In this document: positions 1 to 8,900 of the stretch, one piece after another
Layout: the number at the start of each line of letters is the position of its first letter
Position numbering within the stretch: the first letter of the stretch is position 1
Origin: an uncultured Clostridia bacterium
GTDB taxonomy: Bacteria; Bacillota; Clostridia; Oscillospirales; Acutalibacteraceae
Length of the DNA: 32,453 nucleotides
Direction: 5' to 3'
NCBI GenBank assembly: GCA_947631945.1
Contig: CANRNI010000032.1
Coordinates: forward strand, 1 to 32,453
Made by a program: the position numbers and the translations under genes
Notes under the pieces: generated by a model
The model's input: only the letters and a program-made list of their open reading frames with translations
Database searches by the model: none
Told to the model about the DNA's origin: nothing

Positions 1-13
1 TTTTGTCTGCCAA
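1..13 (-). CDS. Start of a gene running off the left edge (partial)
   Basis: A TTG codon at 13-11 opens a frame reading M-A-D-K before the window ends. It is preceded by AGAGG at 27-23 with a 9-nt spacer, the same kind of site that serves the TTG start of the DUF2313 gene in this window. Only four codons are visible, so no function can be given. By position it would be the next tail-end, holin or lysis gene. This is an inference from the ribosome binding site alone. Confidence 0.3.
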
Positions 14-45
14 TTTTAATTACCTCTTTTCTCAATTTATCCGAT

Positions 46-79
46 AATTGTCAATTGTACATTGTCAATTGTCAATTGG
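46..79. repeat. Five imperfect copies of the heptamer AATTGTC
   Basis: Positions 46-79 are built of AATTGTC-like units (two exact, others one or two bases off), also readable as a 14-nt unit repeated at 47-60 and 61-74. The stop codon (TGA, 67-65) of the 88-aa gene lies inside it, so the array covers both the last codons of that gene and the spacer before the next start. Function unknown; it may be a small intergenic repeat. Confidence 0.7.
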
Positions 80-331
80 TTCCGCTATTATGAATGTTGT
101 GCCGCCAGCATTGTTGCTGACCTCGTAATGCGGGATTTTTTCAACAGTTACATCTTGCTTCATAAGCTTGTCGGCCGTCGCAAGCGTCTGATTTTCGAGC
201 GTGGGAATAACCAAATATTCGCCGGCATATTCCTCGTTTACGGTTCCGACCGCAGCTCTGTAAAGCTTTGCCGTCAATGTGGGAGTGCGTATTCTGATTT
301 TTACGTCAAATTCTTTTTTTTCGTCGCTCAT
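65..331 (-). CDS. Small tail-end phage protein, function unknown
   Basis: An 88-aa acidic protein without signal peptide or membrane segment. It has an N-terminal EKKEFDVKIRIRTPTLTAKL stretch and a C-terminal SNNAGGTTFII motif, a pattern I associate with small proteins encoded after tail fibre genes in clostridial phages. The ATG at 331 has GGAGGTG close upstream, and the gene starts one base after the preceding gene ends, so it belongs to the fibre operon. The last codons run into the AATTGTC repeat array. A fibre chaperone or tip accessory role is guessed from position only. Confidence 0.6.
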   Translation of the reverse strand: MSDEKKEFDVKIRIRTPTLTAKLYRAAVGTVNEEYAGEYLVIPTLENQTLATADKLMKQDVTVEKIPHYEVSNNAGGTTFIIAEPIDN

Positions 332-332
332 A

Positions 333-668
333 TCAGCACCTCCGAATTGTCAGCGGAAATCTGCGGATTACCGTATTTCTGCCGCCGTTAGCAAAGCTCA
401 CACGGACGCACATTTCAAGATAGCAAGCGTCGCGGTTATCCTTTAAAAGCGACCGTGTGAAATCCGAGGATAAATAAAAAGACGCGGTATTTTTTGCGAT
501 ACCACGGCTTTTTAGTATTCTTTCTTCGCCTCCGTCATGGATTACGGCCTCTATGCTGTCGCCTCCGTCAAGCTCCGCAGGCGTGTTGTCCGTATTCAAT
601 ATCTCAACATCAAATCCGAAATCATCTCCCGCTACAATTTCAAATTCGCTTTCTTCACAGCATCGCAT
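333..668 (-). CDS. Small tail/baseplate-associated protein, function unknown
   Basis: A 111-aa protein starting MRCCEESEFEIVAGDDF. The motif 'G-D-D-F-G-F-D-V' followed by alternating beta-type segments and a closing 'RRFPLTIRR' resembles the N-terminal beta-sandwich of baseplate upper-protein-like modules that attach receptor-binding proteins, but this is weak. The ATG at 668 has CGGAGG upstream with a good spacer. It lies 18 nt after the tail fibre gene and 1 nt before the next small gene, so all three are probably co-translated. It could be a fibre attachment or assembly factor. Confidence 0.6.
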   Translation of the reverse strand: MRCCEESEFEIVAGDDFGFDVEILNTDNTPAELDGGDSIEAVIHDGGEERILKSRGIAKNTASFYLSSDFTRSLLKDNRDACYLEMCVRVSFANGGRNTVIRRFPLTIRRC

Positions 669-686
669 AATGCTTTACCTCCGTTT

Positions 687-1727
687 TTAACTGTCGGCCT
701 CTCTTATATATTCTGCTTGAAAATCTACAAGAATTGTTTTTTGTTTTTTTACATCCTCAAGCATAGAGTCTGACAATACTATTTCGACATCACCCCTATT
801 TTCTTCTCTCAAAGGATTGGCATAAATGAAAATATGCGCGTTTGATACATTCATTCCCGAAGTAAAAAAACAAGGAAAAACTAATGTTAACGATTCTTTT
901 GTAGGAACATAACCGGTTTTTATTTTAAAAATGGGTATTTGTTTGTTTTTAAATAATGCTGACATATCGCCATTTAAAATAAGATATACCGAAAAATGAA
1001 CAAATTTATTATTCAGCAGATACGCATTTGTTTTTACTAAACAAGTCAATACATCTCCGCTGTTTATTTCCTTGACTTCATCGGAAAGCTCTATTAATTC
1101 TTCGGTACTGATTGATTTAAAATTAGAAGCCTGTTGACTCTCCAACTCCGTTAATTTAATGTTTAAAGAGTTTAAATTTTCATCATAACTGTTTATTTTA
1201 TTTTGGAGTTCGTTTATCTCTGAAATTGAGTGCTGATGTTCTTTTGATGAATATCTATTATCAGCGACTTTTTGAGTAATAAAGGCAGTTGGTGAAATAT
1301 TAACGGAAATATTATCACCGTTGCTGAATGCGAGATAAAAAGCCCATTCGCATGAAAAACCGACGGGTTGCTCTGTAATAGACGGTATGTATTCTCCTGC
1401 GTTCGTCTGGGCTATAGCATACAAAATCTCGCCTTCGTCAGGATCTGCAGCATAAATACCTACTTGCCATATCGTGTAACCCGTTTGCAAGGAATAGTTA
1501 TCCAGATAGACTTTAATTACAGCTACGCCATTATCTTGGTAAGTCAAATCTTCAATTTCAAGTGTCTGTTTTATATCTGAAACAGCGGTTTGAACAATTA
1601 ATTGTCCGCCGGGTACACAACTTGCACCCGAAACTACTCGTGTTATTTCAAGAGCTTTTGTAGACAACAGTTTACCCTGCAAGGCATAACCTTTTTGAGT
1701 TACTGTAGCGTTCGACCAAATACTCAT
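687..1727 (-). CDS. Tail fibre protein (collar-type N-terminus)
   Basis: A 346-aa protein. The N-terminus (SIWSNATVTQKGYALQGKLL) matches the start typical of contractile-tail phage fibres, where the first ~150 residues dock on the baseplate; residues 1-160 include the 'YTIWQVGIYAADPDEGEILY' segment common in such proteins. Residues about 170-205 are heptad-like (ISEINELQNKINSYDENLNS) and probably form a trimeric coiled coil. The C-terminal ~140 residues look beta-rich and would be the receptor-binding end. The ATG overlaps the stop of the DUF2313 gene by one base (TAATG) and has TGGAGG upstream. Short for a fibre, so host binding may need further proteins past the left edge. Confidence 0.8.
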   Translation of the reverse strand: MSIWSNATVTQKGYALQGKLLSTKALEITRVVSGASCVPGGQLIVQTAVSDIKQTLEIEDLTYQDNGVAVIKVYLDNYSLQTGYTIWQVGIYAADPDEGEILYAIAQTNAGEYIPSITEQPVGFSCEWAFYLAFSNGDNISVNISPTAFITQKVADNRYSSKEHQHSISEINELQNKINSYDENLNSLNIKLTELESQQASNFKSISTEELIELSDEVKEINSGDVLTCLVKTNAYLLNNKFVHFSVYLILNGDMSALFKNKQIPIFKIKTGYVPTKESLTLVFPCFFTSGMNVSNAHIFIYANPLREENRGDVEIVLSDSMLEDVKKQKTILVDFQAEYIREADS

Positions 1728-2299
1728 TAAACGACCTCCACTTTATATTTTTTGATTATTTCGTTATTGACAGCAGATTTTATATCCACATAAGACTCTC
1801 TGATTTCTGTTATTTGAATATCATAAATGAGATGTGCGGGCTTTGCTCTGTCTATAGCGGCTTTTGCTTTAAAAAAAGAGAAAACAGATATATTTTTTCT
1901 TACATAAACAGAAAACTTGTTTTTTCCTGTATTTTCTGCTATATCGACAGGCACTCCGGAGAAAACGGAAGCAATTTCAGAAAGCTTTTTCGGATTCATA
2001 GGAGCTTTATACCTCATTTTGCTTATAACAGCTAATCTTCTTTGTTCGACATTCCAATCTGCGTCGGGCGTTATATCATATTCCCTTTCCCAATAAGGCA
2101 AAGACCACGTTGCTGTTTGTATTGAGGTCTGAAGTTTTAATTCTTCACTCCATAATTTTATATCATCCAATTCAGAACCGATTATCTGAAAAAGCCACAA
2201 TCCAACATACGAATCTCCGTATATAGGACTGACATGATTTAATATTTTACGCGCTTCATCGCTTGTAATAATTTTTTCTGTAAGTTCAGTAGAATACAA
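1727..2299 (-). CDS. xkdU: Baseplate protein, XkdU-like (DUF2313)
   Basis: A 190-aa protein recognised as the DUF2313/XkdU family that follows the baseplate J gene in PBSX-type tails. Visible family features are 'LPYWEREYDI' near residue 70 with 'W-N-V-E-Q-R-R-L-A-V' after it, then a C-terminal beta domain ending in 'KPAHLIYDIQI'. Start choice: no ATG fits, but a TTG at 2299-2297 lies 9 nt after AGGAGG (2314-2309), so the gene very probably starts with TTG. It lies 16 nt after the baseplate J gene and overlaps the fibre gene by one base, fitting its role linking baseplate wedge and fibre. Confidence 0.85.
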   Translation of the reverse strand: MYSTELTEKIITSDEARKILNHVSPIYGDSYVGLWLFQIIGSELDDIKLWSEELKLQTSIQTATWSLPYWEREYDITPDADWNVEQRRLAVISKMRYKAPMNPKKLSEIASVFSGVPVDIAENTGKNKFSVYVRKNISVFSFFKAKAAIDRAKPAHLIYDIQITEIRESYVDIKSAVNNEIIKKYKVEVV

Positions 2300-2315
2300 A
2301 TGATAACGCCTCCTA

Positions 2316-3446
2316 TTATACTGTTAGTGTAATATTATCCTCGGAACATACGGGCAATTCGGTTTTTGAAACAGAAATATTGGATGTACTGCCATTAACC
2401 TTTAATGAAGTTGATATGTAATCGGATATGCCGTTTGTTGACAATAAAACAGCTCCGATTTTTGAATATTTTATTTCTTCTTCATTAACTGCGGAAATAA
2501 AATATTGTTTCAAATTTTCATTAAAGGATTTTTTTACATCATTTAAGACAGCGCCTTCATTCAATTTAATGTGTGCCGAAACCGATATTGTCCGTGTCTG
2601 TGGAGGCTTTACTTCCAAGACGGCGTTTATGGGCGCAAGCCTTGCCATGCTGTCGTCAGGTCTCATAATATAATCCGAAACAGCTTTACAGAGCTGTTCG
2701 GTAGCGGGAGCGCCGTTTGAATCAAGAATTACTATAGTAACCGTTCCGCTGTCATCAGACGCAGGGATTACTATAGCTTCGCCTACGCCGTCAACAGACA
2801 ACGCCCAACGTCTGTAATCAAAAATGCTGCCAACATATGAAACATCAATATTTTTGTCATATTCAACGATTCTGTTTCTGAAATCCTCGTCGGTTTCTTC
2901 ATCCGTTCCTCCCGAAGCGGCGTCATTGTTTATAACATTGGTTATTCCGTTTGATAAATTTGAGCTTTTTATTGTAATCGTTCCGATTCCTACGTTACCT
3001 ACAGAACCGGCTTCACTGCACATCACAGGAATTTGGACGTTTCCGTTTTCCGGAATTACGGCGTCTTGGACGGTTAAAAAATCAATGGATGACGAACCGT
3101 CGCTTTCCGTTGAGAACATTGAGTTTTTTGGTATGATAATTCCCGGTGAACCTGTTACTGTAATAATACAAGTAGCCGCTGTGGCTGCCTTTCGTAACAT
3201 ATTTCTTAATTTTGCATGATAATCAAGAAATTCGCCCGAGGAATACATAGGAAAAATCATTTTAATGGCTTCAAGGAGAACAAATTCAACAAAGTATTGC
3301 TTTTCTAAGGCTGTCGGTCTTGTAAAATCCCAGGCAAATTGTCCTTCTGATTTATCTATGTCATCAGGCAACGCCTTCATCATTCGGGCGTGTATACTTT
3401 CAACAGTTTCGTTTGAAATAAAATCCGGCACTTGAAAATTTTCCAT
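2316..3446 (-). CDS. xkdT: Baseplate J-like wedge protein (XkdT)
   Basis: A 376-aa protein of the baseplate J / gp47 family that forms the wedge ring holding the baseplate to tube and sheath. Seen: N-terminal 'SIHARMMKALPDDIDKSEGQ', the glycine-rich 'GSVGNVGIGTITI' mid-region, 'ASGGTDEETDEDFRNRI' typical of the family, and a C-terminal 'ISVSAHIKLNEGA' strand. A TTG lies 15 nt further upstream, but it overlaps the ribosome binding site; GGGAGG sits just before the ATG at 3446, so that ATG is chosen. It lies between the gp25-like and DUF2313 genes as in PBSX. Confidence 0.92.
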   Translation of the reverse strand: MENFQVPDFISNETVESIHARMMKALPDDIDKSEGQFAWDFTRPTALEKQYFVEFVLLEAIKMIFPMYSSGEFLDYHAKLRNMLRKAATAATCIITVTGSPGIIIPKNSMFSTESDGSSSIDFLTVQDAVIPENGNVQIPVMCSEAGSVGNVGIGTITIKSSNLSNGITNVINNDAASGGTDEETDEDFRNRIVEYDKNIDVSYVGSIFDYRRWALSVDGVGEAIVIPASDDSGTVTIVILDSNGAPATEQLCKAVSDYIMRPDDSMARLAPINAVLEVKPPQTRTISVSAHIKLNEGAVLNDVKKSFNENLKQYFISAVNEEEIKYSKIGAVLLSTNGISDYISTSLKVNGSTSNISVSKTELPVCSEDNITLTV

Positions 3447-3483
3447 TATGCTTCCTCCCAATGTTTATTTTTGCGTTACATAC

Positions 3484-3954
3484 CTATTTTTGAGATATTG
3501 TAGTCTTTACAACTGCGGTGTCGCCGTTAATACCTTCCAAAACACAAGTAATGTTCACTTCACAATCATTAAGCCATTCAAAACTTATGCTTTCAATATA
3601 GCTTAATCGTTCATACGGATCGGCATACAACGCTTCGCGTATTTCCCTCGTTATATTGCTTTCAATCTCTTTTTTTGTTGTTGAATTGAAAATATTTTGC
3701 ATATTTATTCCGAAGTCGGTAGAATATGCAAGACAATCATAGCGGGGAGTGTTAAGACACTTTATAACCCACTGAATCCATGCATCTGTTCCCGTACTTT
3801 TTATTATGTTATTTGCGCCGTCACGTTTAAAATCTCCTGTTTTAAAATCAAAATACGCGCTTTGTTTGTAACCGATAAATAAATCGTTTGTGTTTTCCGG
3901 CAATACGGCTTGTAAGTCGGTTGAAAAATTCTCGGGAAAAAGATTTTCAGACAT
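3484..3954 (-). CDS. xkdS: Baseplate wedge protein, gp25-like (DUF2634, XkdS)
   Basis: A 156-aa protein of the DUF2634/XkdS type, related in role to T4 gp25, which starts sheath polymerisation at the baseplate. Seen: 'IKSTGTDAWIQWVIKCLNTPRYDCLAY' (read in parts), 'Y-S-T-D-F-G-I' and 'EIRE-ALYADPYERL'. These match the family's core where a short turn precedes the conserved 'G' and the 'E..R.A....P'. ATG at 3954 has AAAGGTG upstream. It sits 13 nt after the DUF2577 gene. Confidence 0.88.
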   Translation of the reverse strand: MSENLFPENFSTDLQAVLPENTNDLFIGYKQSAYFDFKTGDFKRDGANNIIKSTGTDAWIQWVIKCLNTPRYDCLAYSTDFGINMQNIFNSTTKKEIESNITREIREALYADPYERLSYIESISFEWLNDCEVNITCVLEGINGDTAVVKTTISQK

Positions 3955-3967
3955 ATAAAATCACCTT

Positions 3968-4288
3968 TTAAACAACTACGTCTATAATGACATATTCTGT
4001 TCCTATAACACCGACCAATACTCGGTCTCCGATTTTAAGAACAGGATAATTTAATTCATGTGTATGGTTCTGCGATTCCTTTATATACAAAGTCTCGGAA
4101 TTAAGTCTCAGTGAACGACAAATTAAATAATCCGACGGAGGTATTGAATATGTTAAATTATCGGGCTTCAAATTCATTCCGGCAGTAATTGTTCCGAGAA
4201 TTAAAGCGTTGGTGCCATACACATATTTACTTGTATCTTTCATTCTGTTGCAAAGCAGTTCTCCGATTTTTTCACATGATGAAGCCAT
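3968..4288 (-). CDS. xkdR: Baseplate protein, DUF2577 (XkdR-like)
   Basis: A 106-aa protein matching the DUF2577 pattern: an N-terminal helix, then 'ILGTITAGMNLKPDNLTYSI' and a C-terminal OB-like stretch 'LKIGDRVLVGVIGTEYVIID'. In PBSX-type phages it lies between the XkdQ hub and the gp25-like wedge, as here, and probably contributes to the central spike or hub. ATG at 4288 follows GAGGAGG. The gene starts 2 nt after the XkdQ-like gene, indicating translational coupling. Confidence 0.82.
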   Translation of the reverse strand: MASSCEKIGELLCNRMKDTSKYVYGTNALILGTITAGMNLKPDNLTYSIPPSDYLICRSLRLNSETLYIKESQNHTHELNYPVLKIGDRVLVGVIGTEYVIIDVVV

Positions 4289-4290
4289 TT

Positions 4291-5295
4291 TTATACCTCC
4301 TCTGCTTCAATCTGCATAGTATTTTTTACGGCATCATGCGATACTGCGGTTACATAATAATATCCTGTCATTTTACTTGTGTCGGCACTTATAATATCAC
4401 CTTTGTGAACAAAAGGAACATCAATTGCCGTTAAGCTATATGTTTTTGATATTTTTCCTTTTTCTTTCAGTATCGTATTTGCTTCCGTTTTCGCTTCGGA
4501 CAGCGTTGTTCCGTCCTGTCTTTCAACAATAGTTTGCAGTGTACCGTATTGCTTTATGTTGTTTCCTTTTACAGTAGCTTCGATAGGCGCGCGGTCGTTG
4601 TCATCTTTTTTTCCTACTATAATTACCTGGGTAACAAGGTCGTCCATTGAATCTTCAATGTTTACATTCATGACAGCTTTTTTAGATGAAAAACAATAAA
4701 TATCGTTGTTCGAACCGTATTTCTTTATAAGCATTATATCTTTTTCCGACCTTATCACATATTTCGTTCCTTTTTGTTCTTTCGCTTTATCAAGAATTTC
4801 AACAATCATATCCGAGATCAGTTTGTTATTTAACGGAGTTTTTGGATGGGTTATAGATTCATATTCATATGTACAAGAAACAGACCAACGGGAACAGATG
4901 TTTTTTATAATTGATTCAGTCGTTTTTCCTGAAGAATAATATACGCAATCCTTACTTTTTTGCAAATATATAAGATTGGTGTAAGCAACGTATGATACCT
5001 CTTTTTCCGCATCGTCTTTAAATTTTTTGCTCCAGATAACTCCGCGAAAAATCTCTTTATCCTCAGAACCGTCATTTACAAAAATAAAAAGTCTCATTCC
5101 TACATTTATATATTCGTATAAACTTCCCGTTTCGATTTTAACGTTAAAGCACGACAGTTGCGCTTTATCCGCGATACCGTTTTTTTGTTCATCTATACTT
5201 AAGTCTGTCGTTATTTTGGAAAGTTTGTACTGTGTTCCATTCGAATCAACAGCAACAGCATAATATTTGCAGTCTGATACTTTCAAATTTTTCAT
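4291..5295 (-). CDS. xkdQ: Baseplate hub protein XkdQ-like
   Basis: A 334-aa protein of the XkdQ/gpD-like hub family. Seen: 'SGKTTESIIKNICSRWSV' (the domain that corresponds to the gp27/gpD barrel), then 'VIIVGKKDDNDRAPIEATV' and the typical end 'LTAIDVPFVHKGDIISAD' plus 'GYYYVTAVSHDAVKNTMQIE'. A much longer upstream extension is open, but it lies wholly within the LysM gene; the ATG at 5295 (MKNLKVSDC) overlaps none of it beyond the junction and is preferred. Its ribosome binding site is weak, so coupling to the upstream gene is likely. Confidence 0.87.
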   Translation of the reverse strand: MKNLKVSDCKYYAVAVDSNGTQYKLSKITTDLSIDEQKNGIADKAQLSCFNVKIETGSLYEYINVGMRLFIFVNDGSEDKEIFRGVIWSKKFKDDAEKEVSYVAYTNLIYLQKSKDCVYYSSGKTTESIIKNICSRWSVSCTYEYESITHPKTPLNNKLISDMIVEILDKAKEQKGTKYVIRSEKDIMLIKKYGSNNDIYCFSSKKAVMNVNIEDSMDDLVTQVIIVGKKDDNDRAPIEATVKGNNIKQYGTLQTIVERQDGTTLSEAKTEANTILKEKGKISKTYSLTAIDVPFVHKGDIISADTSKMTGYYYVTAVSHDAVKNTMQIEAEEV

Positions 5296-5296
5296 C

Positions 5297-5986
5297 TCAA
5301 TTCTGTGCAGGTATTTTAAGAACAGTGCCGACCCAAATATAATTGCCGTTATTTGAGTTTTTGTAACCATGTTGTTTTGCGGCTGCCTCAATAACATCCT
5401 TATTAGCGTTGTAAATAATTGTATATTTACTTCCGGATTTATAGAATTTATATGCAAGTCCCCAAAGAGTATCGCCGTATTTAACAGTATAGGTACTGCC
5501 GACAGGTTCTGTGTTTCTTTTTGTTTCGGGTTGGGTCGATGTCCCTTCCGTACTTCTTTTTATAACGGCTACTTCAAGTTCTCTGTACTCCTTAAATTTG
5601 ATAGAATAATAGCAATTGCCGTATGCGCCGCTGAAACTGCTGCTGTACGATTCTATAGTCGCGTCAATATTTATAGGCGTTCCTGCAATAATCAGTTTAA
5701 GCCTTGTGCCTTTTTCAAGCCATTCCCAAAGCAGATTGTCAATTTCCGTGGGGTCTTTCCAACGTTGTACAAGAAGTTTGTTATTTTTGTACGATTCCCC
5801 ATAAAAAACTCCGCTCCATTCTACGCTTCGGCATTCCCGACCGTTGGGGAAGCTGACATCCCCAAGGTCGAGAATTTTATATGTAGCATATCCTGTGCTT
5901 GCGGTTATTTTTATTTCTTCGGGAAGTGACGGTATCTGCAAATGACGAGCCTTTGTTTTATCGAAAATACCTATCATATAGTCCAT
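5297..5986 (-). CDS. xkdP: LysM-containing tail protein (XkdP)
   Basis: A 229-aa protein. Residues 1-140 are the phage tail domain that connects tube and hub (FPNGRECRSVEWSGVF, WEWLEKGTRLKLIIAGTPI). Residues about 166-226 form a LysM fold: 'YTVKYGDTLWGLAYKFYKSG' opens it and 'YIWVGTVLKIP' closes it. LysM binds peptidoglycan, so the protein may help the tail tip dock at or pass through the cell wall. A Pro/Thr/Glu-rich linker (145-163) separates the domains. ATG at 5986 has AGAGG upstream; it follows the tape measure gene by 12 nt. Confidence 0.93.
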   Translation of the reverse strand: MDYMIGIFDKTKARHLQIPSLPEEIKITASTGYATYKILDLGDVSFPNGRECRSVEWSGVFYGESYKNNKLLVQRWKDPTEIDNLLWEWLEKGTRLKLIIAGTPINIDATIESYSSSFSGAYGNCYYSIKFKEYRELEVAVIKRSTEGTSTQPETKRNTEPVGSTYTVKYGDTLWGLAYKFYKSGSKYTIIYNANKDVIEAAAKQHGYKNSNNGNYIWVGTVLKIPAQN

Positions 5987-5998
5987 GATGTAACCTCT

Positions 5999-8900
5999 TT
6001 ATGCCGACAACGGTCTGTTTTCAAACTGAGCTGCGAGAGCTTCATATAAAGCATCTCCGATAACTTCAACAATTGCATTTTTCTGAACTGTTATTGCAGC
6101 AAGAATATCATCGGAATTTCCATTCGTATCTATTTGGAAAGTAATACCGCCGACATTGATTTCGATGTTCCCGGCACCGGCAAAACGGTAGGACAAATTA
6201 TCCGAATCGACTTCATTACTATCCGAACCTACTATACCTCCGAGCGCATTTCTTTTGGGAGTGATACCGAGAATATCTCCTGTTTGTTCCCAGAGAGATA
6301 CCGCACGTGTTCTTCTTTGCGGGCCAAGAGGAATAACCATTTCGGGCGTTCCTTCTTCCGCAAGCCATGATAATGTTCTTGATGTAACATAACCGCCTTC
6401 GGCGTGACCTGTTACGCTTGCTGTAACTTTTGTTGAACCGCTCACTCCGGTACCTGATATTCCTATATTAGCTGTCGGATTCGTTATGCGATAATTAAGT
6501 GTTATATCAATGTCGCTTGAAGCCGTAAAAGGCTCTGAAAATTTATCTTTTATTGTATTCTCGGTATTTGTTCGCACACTGTCAACAGCCATATTGATAG
6601 GAGAAGTATCCGTATTCGCAATAGAATTGCCAACTGATGCGCTTACGTTAGTACCTACAGATGAAACATCAATATTCAGCGATTTTTTCGACATACTTGC
6701 TGCTATTTGCGACATAAAACTGTTTATTGCAGCCGCGCTTTCTTCTGAAATTGAAGATAATCCAAGAATTTCAGCTGTCTCTTCTGCTGACCATTGCACA
6801 GGATTTACACCGGTTTTCATTGCTTCGGTAAGCGCGTTATTCAGTTTACTTTTTGCGTCGTCGCCGAGTATATCGGAATATGCGTCGCCGAGAATTTCAA
6901 GTTGTACATCCGCAACCTGTGCATTAAGACTGTCAATATTGGCTTTATATCCGTTTTTCAGGATTTCCAATTGAGCGTCATATTCTTCCTGATTTATTGC
7001 GCCCTCGCTTAATTGAAGATTTAGACTTGTTATTGAAGTAGTAAGCGCCGTTTGATACGATGCCGCCGACTCTTGAACTTGCTCCTGAATTTCAGTCTGT
7101 AAGGCCGCAAATGATTCCGCGTTTATTTGTCCGCCGCTGAATTTTATTTTTATTGCTTCAAGCTCTGCTTCATTTTCGGCATTCGCAATTTTATTTGTAA
7201 TATCGGAAATTTGATTTTGTAAGTTTTCAAGCTCTTTTTGTTCATCAAGAGATATGACTCCGTCTTTAAGTGCAATTTCTGTTTTTTCAGATAATTCTGA
7301 ACCATACTCGTTCAGCTTTTTCGTCAATGAACCATAAAACTCATTGCCGTTTGTTATTATTTCGCTGTCCTCTTTAGATTCGGTATCAATAAGAAGCGAG
7401 ACCGAAGCTGTAAATTCATAGTGCTTTTTCTCAACATAATCTTTAGCACCTGATATGAATTGTTCAACCGTGCTTTTTATACTTTCAACATCATCAATGC
7501 CAAACTCAACTCCAAGACCGATTTTCCAGTTCCATTTGTTAAGAGAGTCTGTTGCAGATTGAAGGAGTTCGAGACTTGAAGCAGCGTCCGATACTGCGGA
7601 TGAATAATTTTTAAATTCGGTTGTATCGCCGAACGCAATTTGCTTTGCGAGTGTCGATATTTCTTGCATAGAAAGTGCCATATCGCCGAAATGCTCTGCG
7701 ATGTTGGTATTTACCGCCTCTTGAAATTTTTGCGCAAGTTCATCGGCGGAAAGCTCTGTATCTTTAACGGCTTCTTTCATTGCTTCACTTTCATAACGAG
7801 CCGCTTCAGCATCTTCTCTTATTGATTCTCCCCATTTGTTACCGCCGATCCAGCCTGCAATACCACCTATACCTGCGCCAATCAAAGCGCCTGCTGCCGT
7901 TCCTATAACGGGAACAACAGAACCTATCGCCGCGCCTATGCCTGCACCGGCTCCAACTCCTGCTATTGCCGTTGCGCCGCTTGCGCCTCTCGCTTTAGCT
8001 TCTGTTTTATCTCCTTTTTTCGATGCATCTACAGCTTTGTAAATATCGTAACCGCCTTTTATAAGTGTCGCGCCGCCTACAATGCCGCCGAGTACGGCCC
8101 CTGCACCAACAGCCGCAGCCGCGCCGCCTGACATTCCGGAACCGCTAAAATACATGGCTGCGTCTGCGCCGCGTAGTTTATAACCTACACCAGCAAATTT
8201 TCCAAGCAAACCGCTGCCGCCAACCATTGCATTGCCTGTTGAACCAACAATTTTTGCAATCGTTCCCGATGCCGCACCGACATCCTCGACTGCTTTTGCA
8301 CCGCGAATAACATCAATTGCACCTTTTGCTGTTTTTCCTGTATTATAGAGTCCCTTTGTTAGCTTGAAAGCGCCGCCTGCCAGTTTTATGCCTCCATAAC
8401 CGAGCGCAAGCGCGGCAAGCTTATCACTTGCCGTTGCTTCCTGATCTCCGGGAGTAATAAAATCATCAAAGGCAACAGCGCCTTTTGAAAAAACTTTTTT
8501 TATAGCGCTGAAAATCGCTTCTCCTACGGCTTCTCCGTCAAAGCCTTCCGCAAAACCTTTTGCAAAGCTCTGACCTATTGATTCGCCCGCGTCTAATGTA
8601 CCTGAAACATCAATTCCCAACAATGTTAATAATGCGGTTGATATGCCTTTGCCGATACTTTGACCTATTTCATTAACTTTTTCAATTATTTTTTGCTTAC
8701 CTTTGCTGTTCCACCATTCACTGAATGGTTCGGAAATTATTTTGTCCCAGGCAATTTTTAATTTTCCCCAAACATCCGAATCAGCCCACTCATCACTGCT
8801 TGTAAACTCTTTTATGGTTTTTTGCAATTCGCGTGCTTTCTCATCTGCTTTATCCATAAATTTCGATATGGCAGTTTGAACCTGCGGCATTTTTGATGTT

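Noticed and set aside
5296-5457. Longer N-terminus for the XkdQ-like protein
   Set aside because: It overlaps the LysM domain coding region in another frame; the ATG at 5295 gives the usual start of the family.
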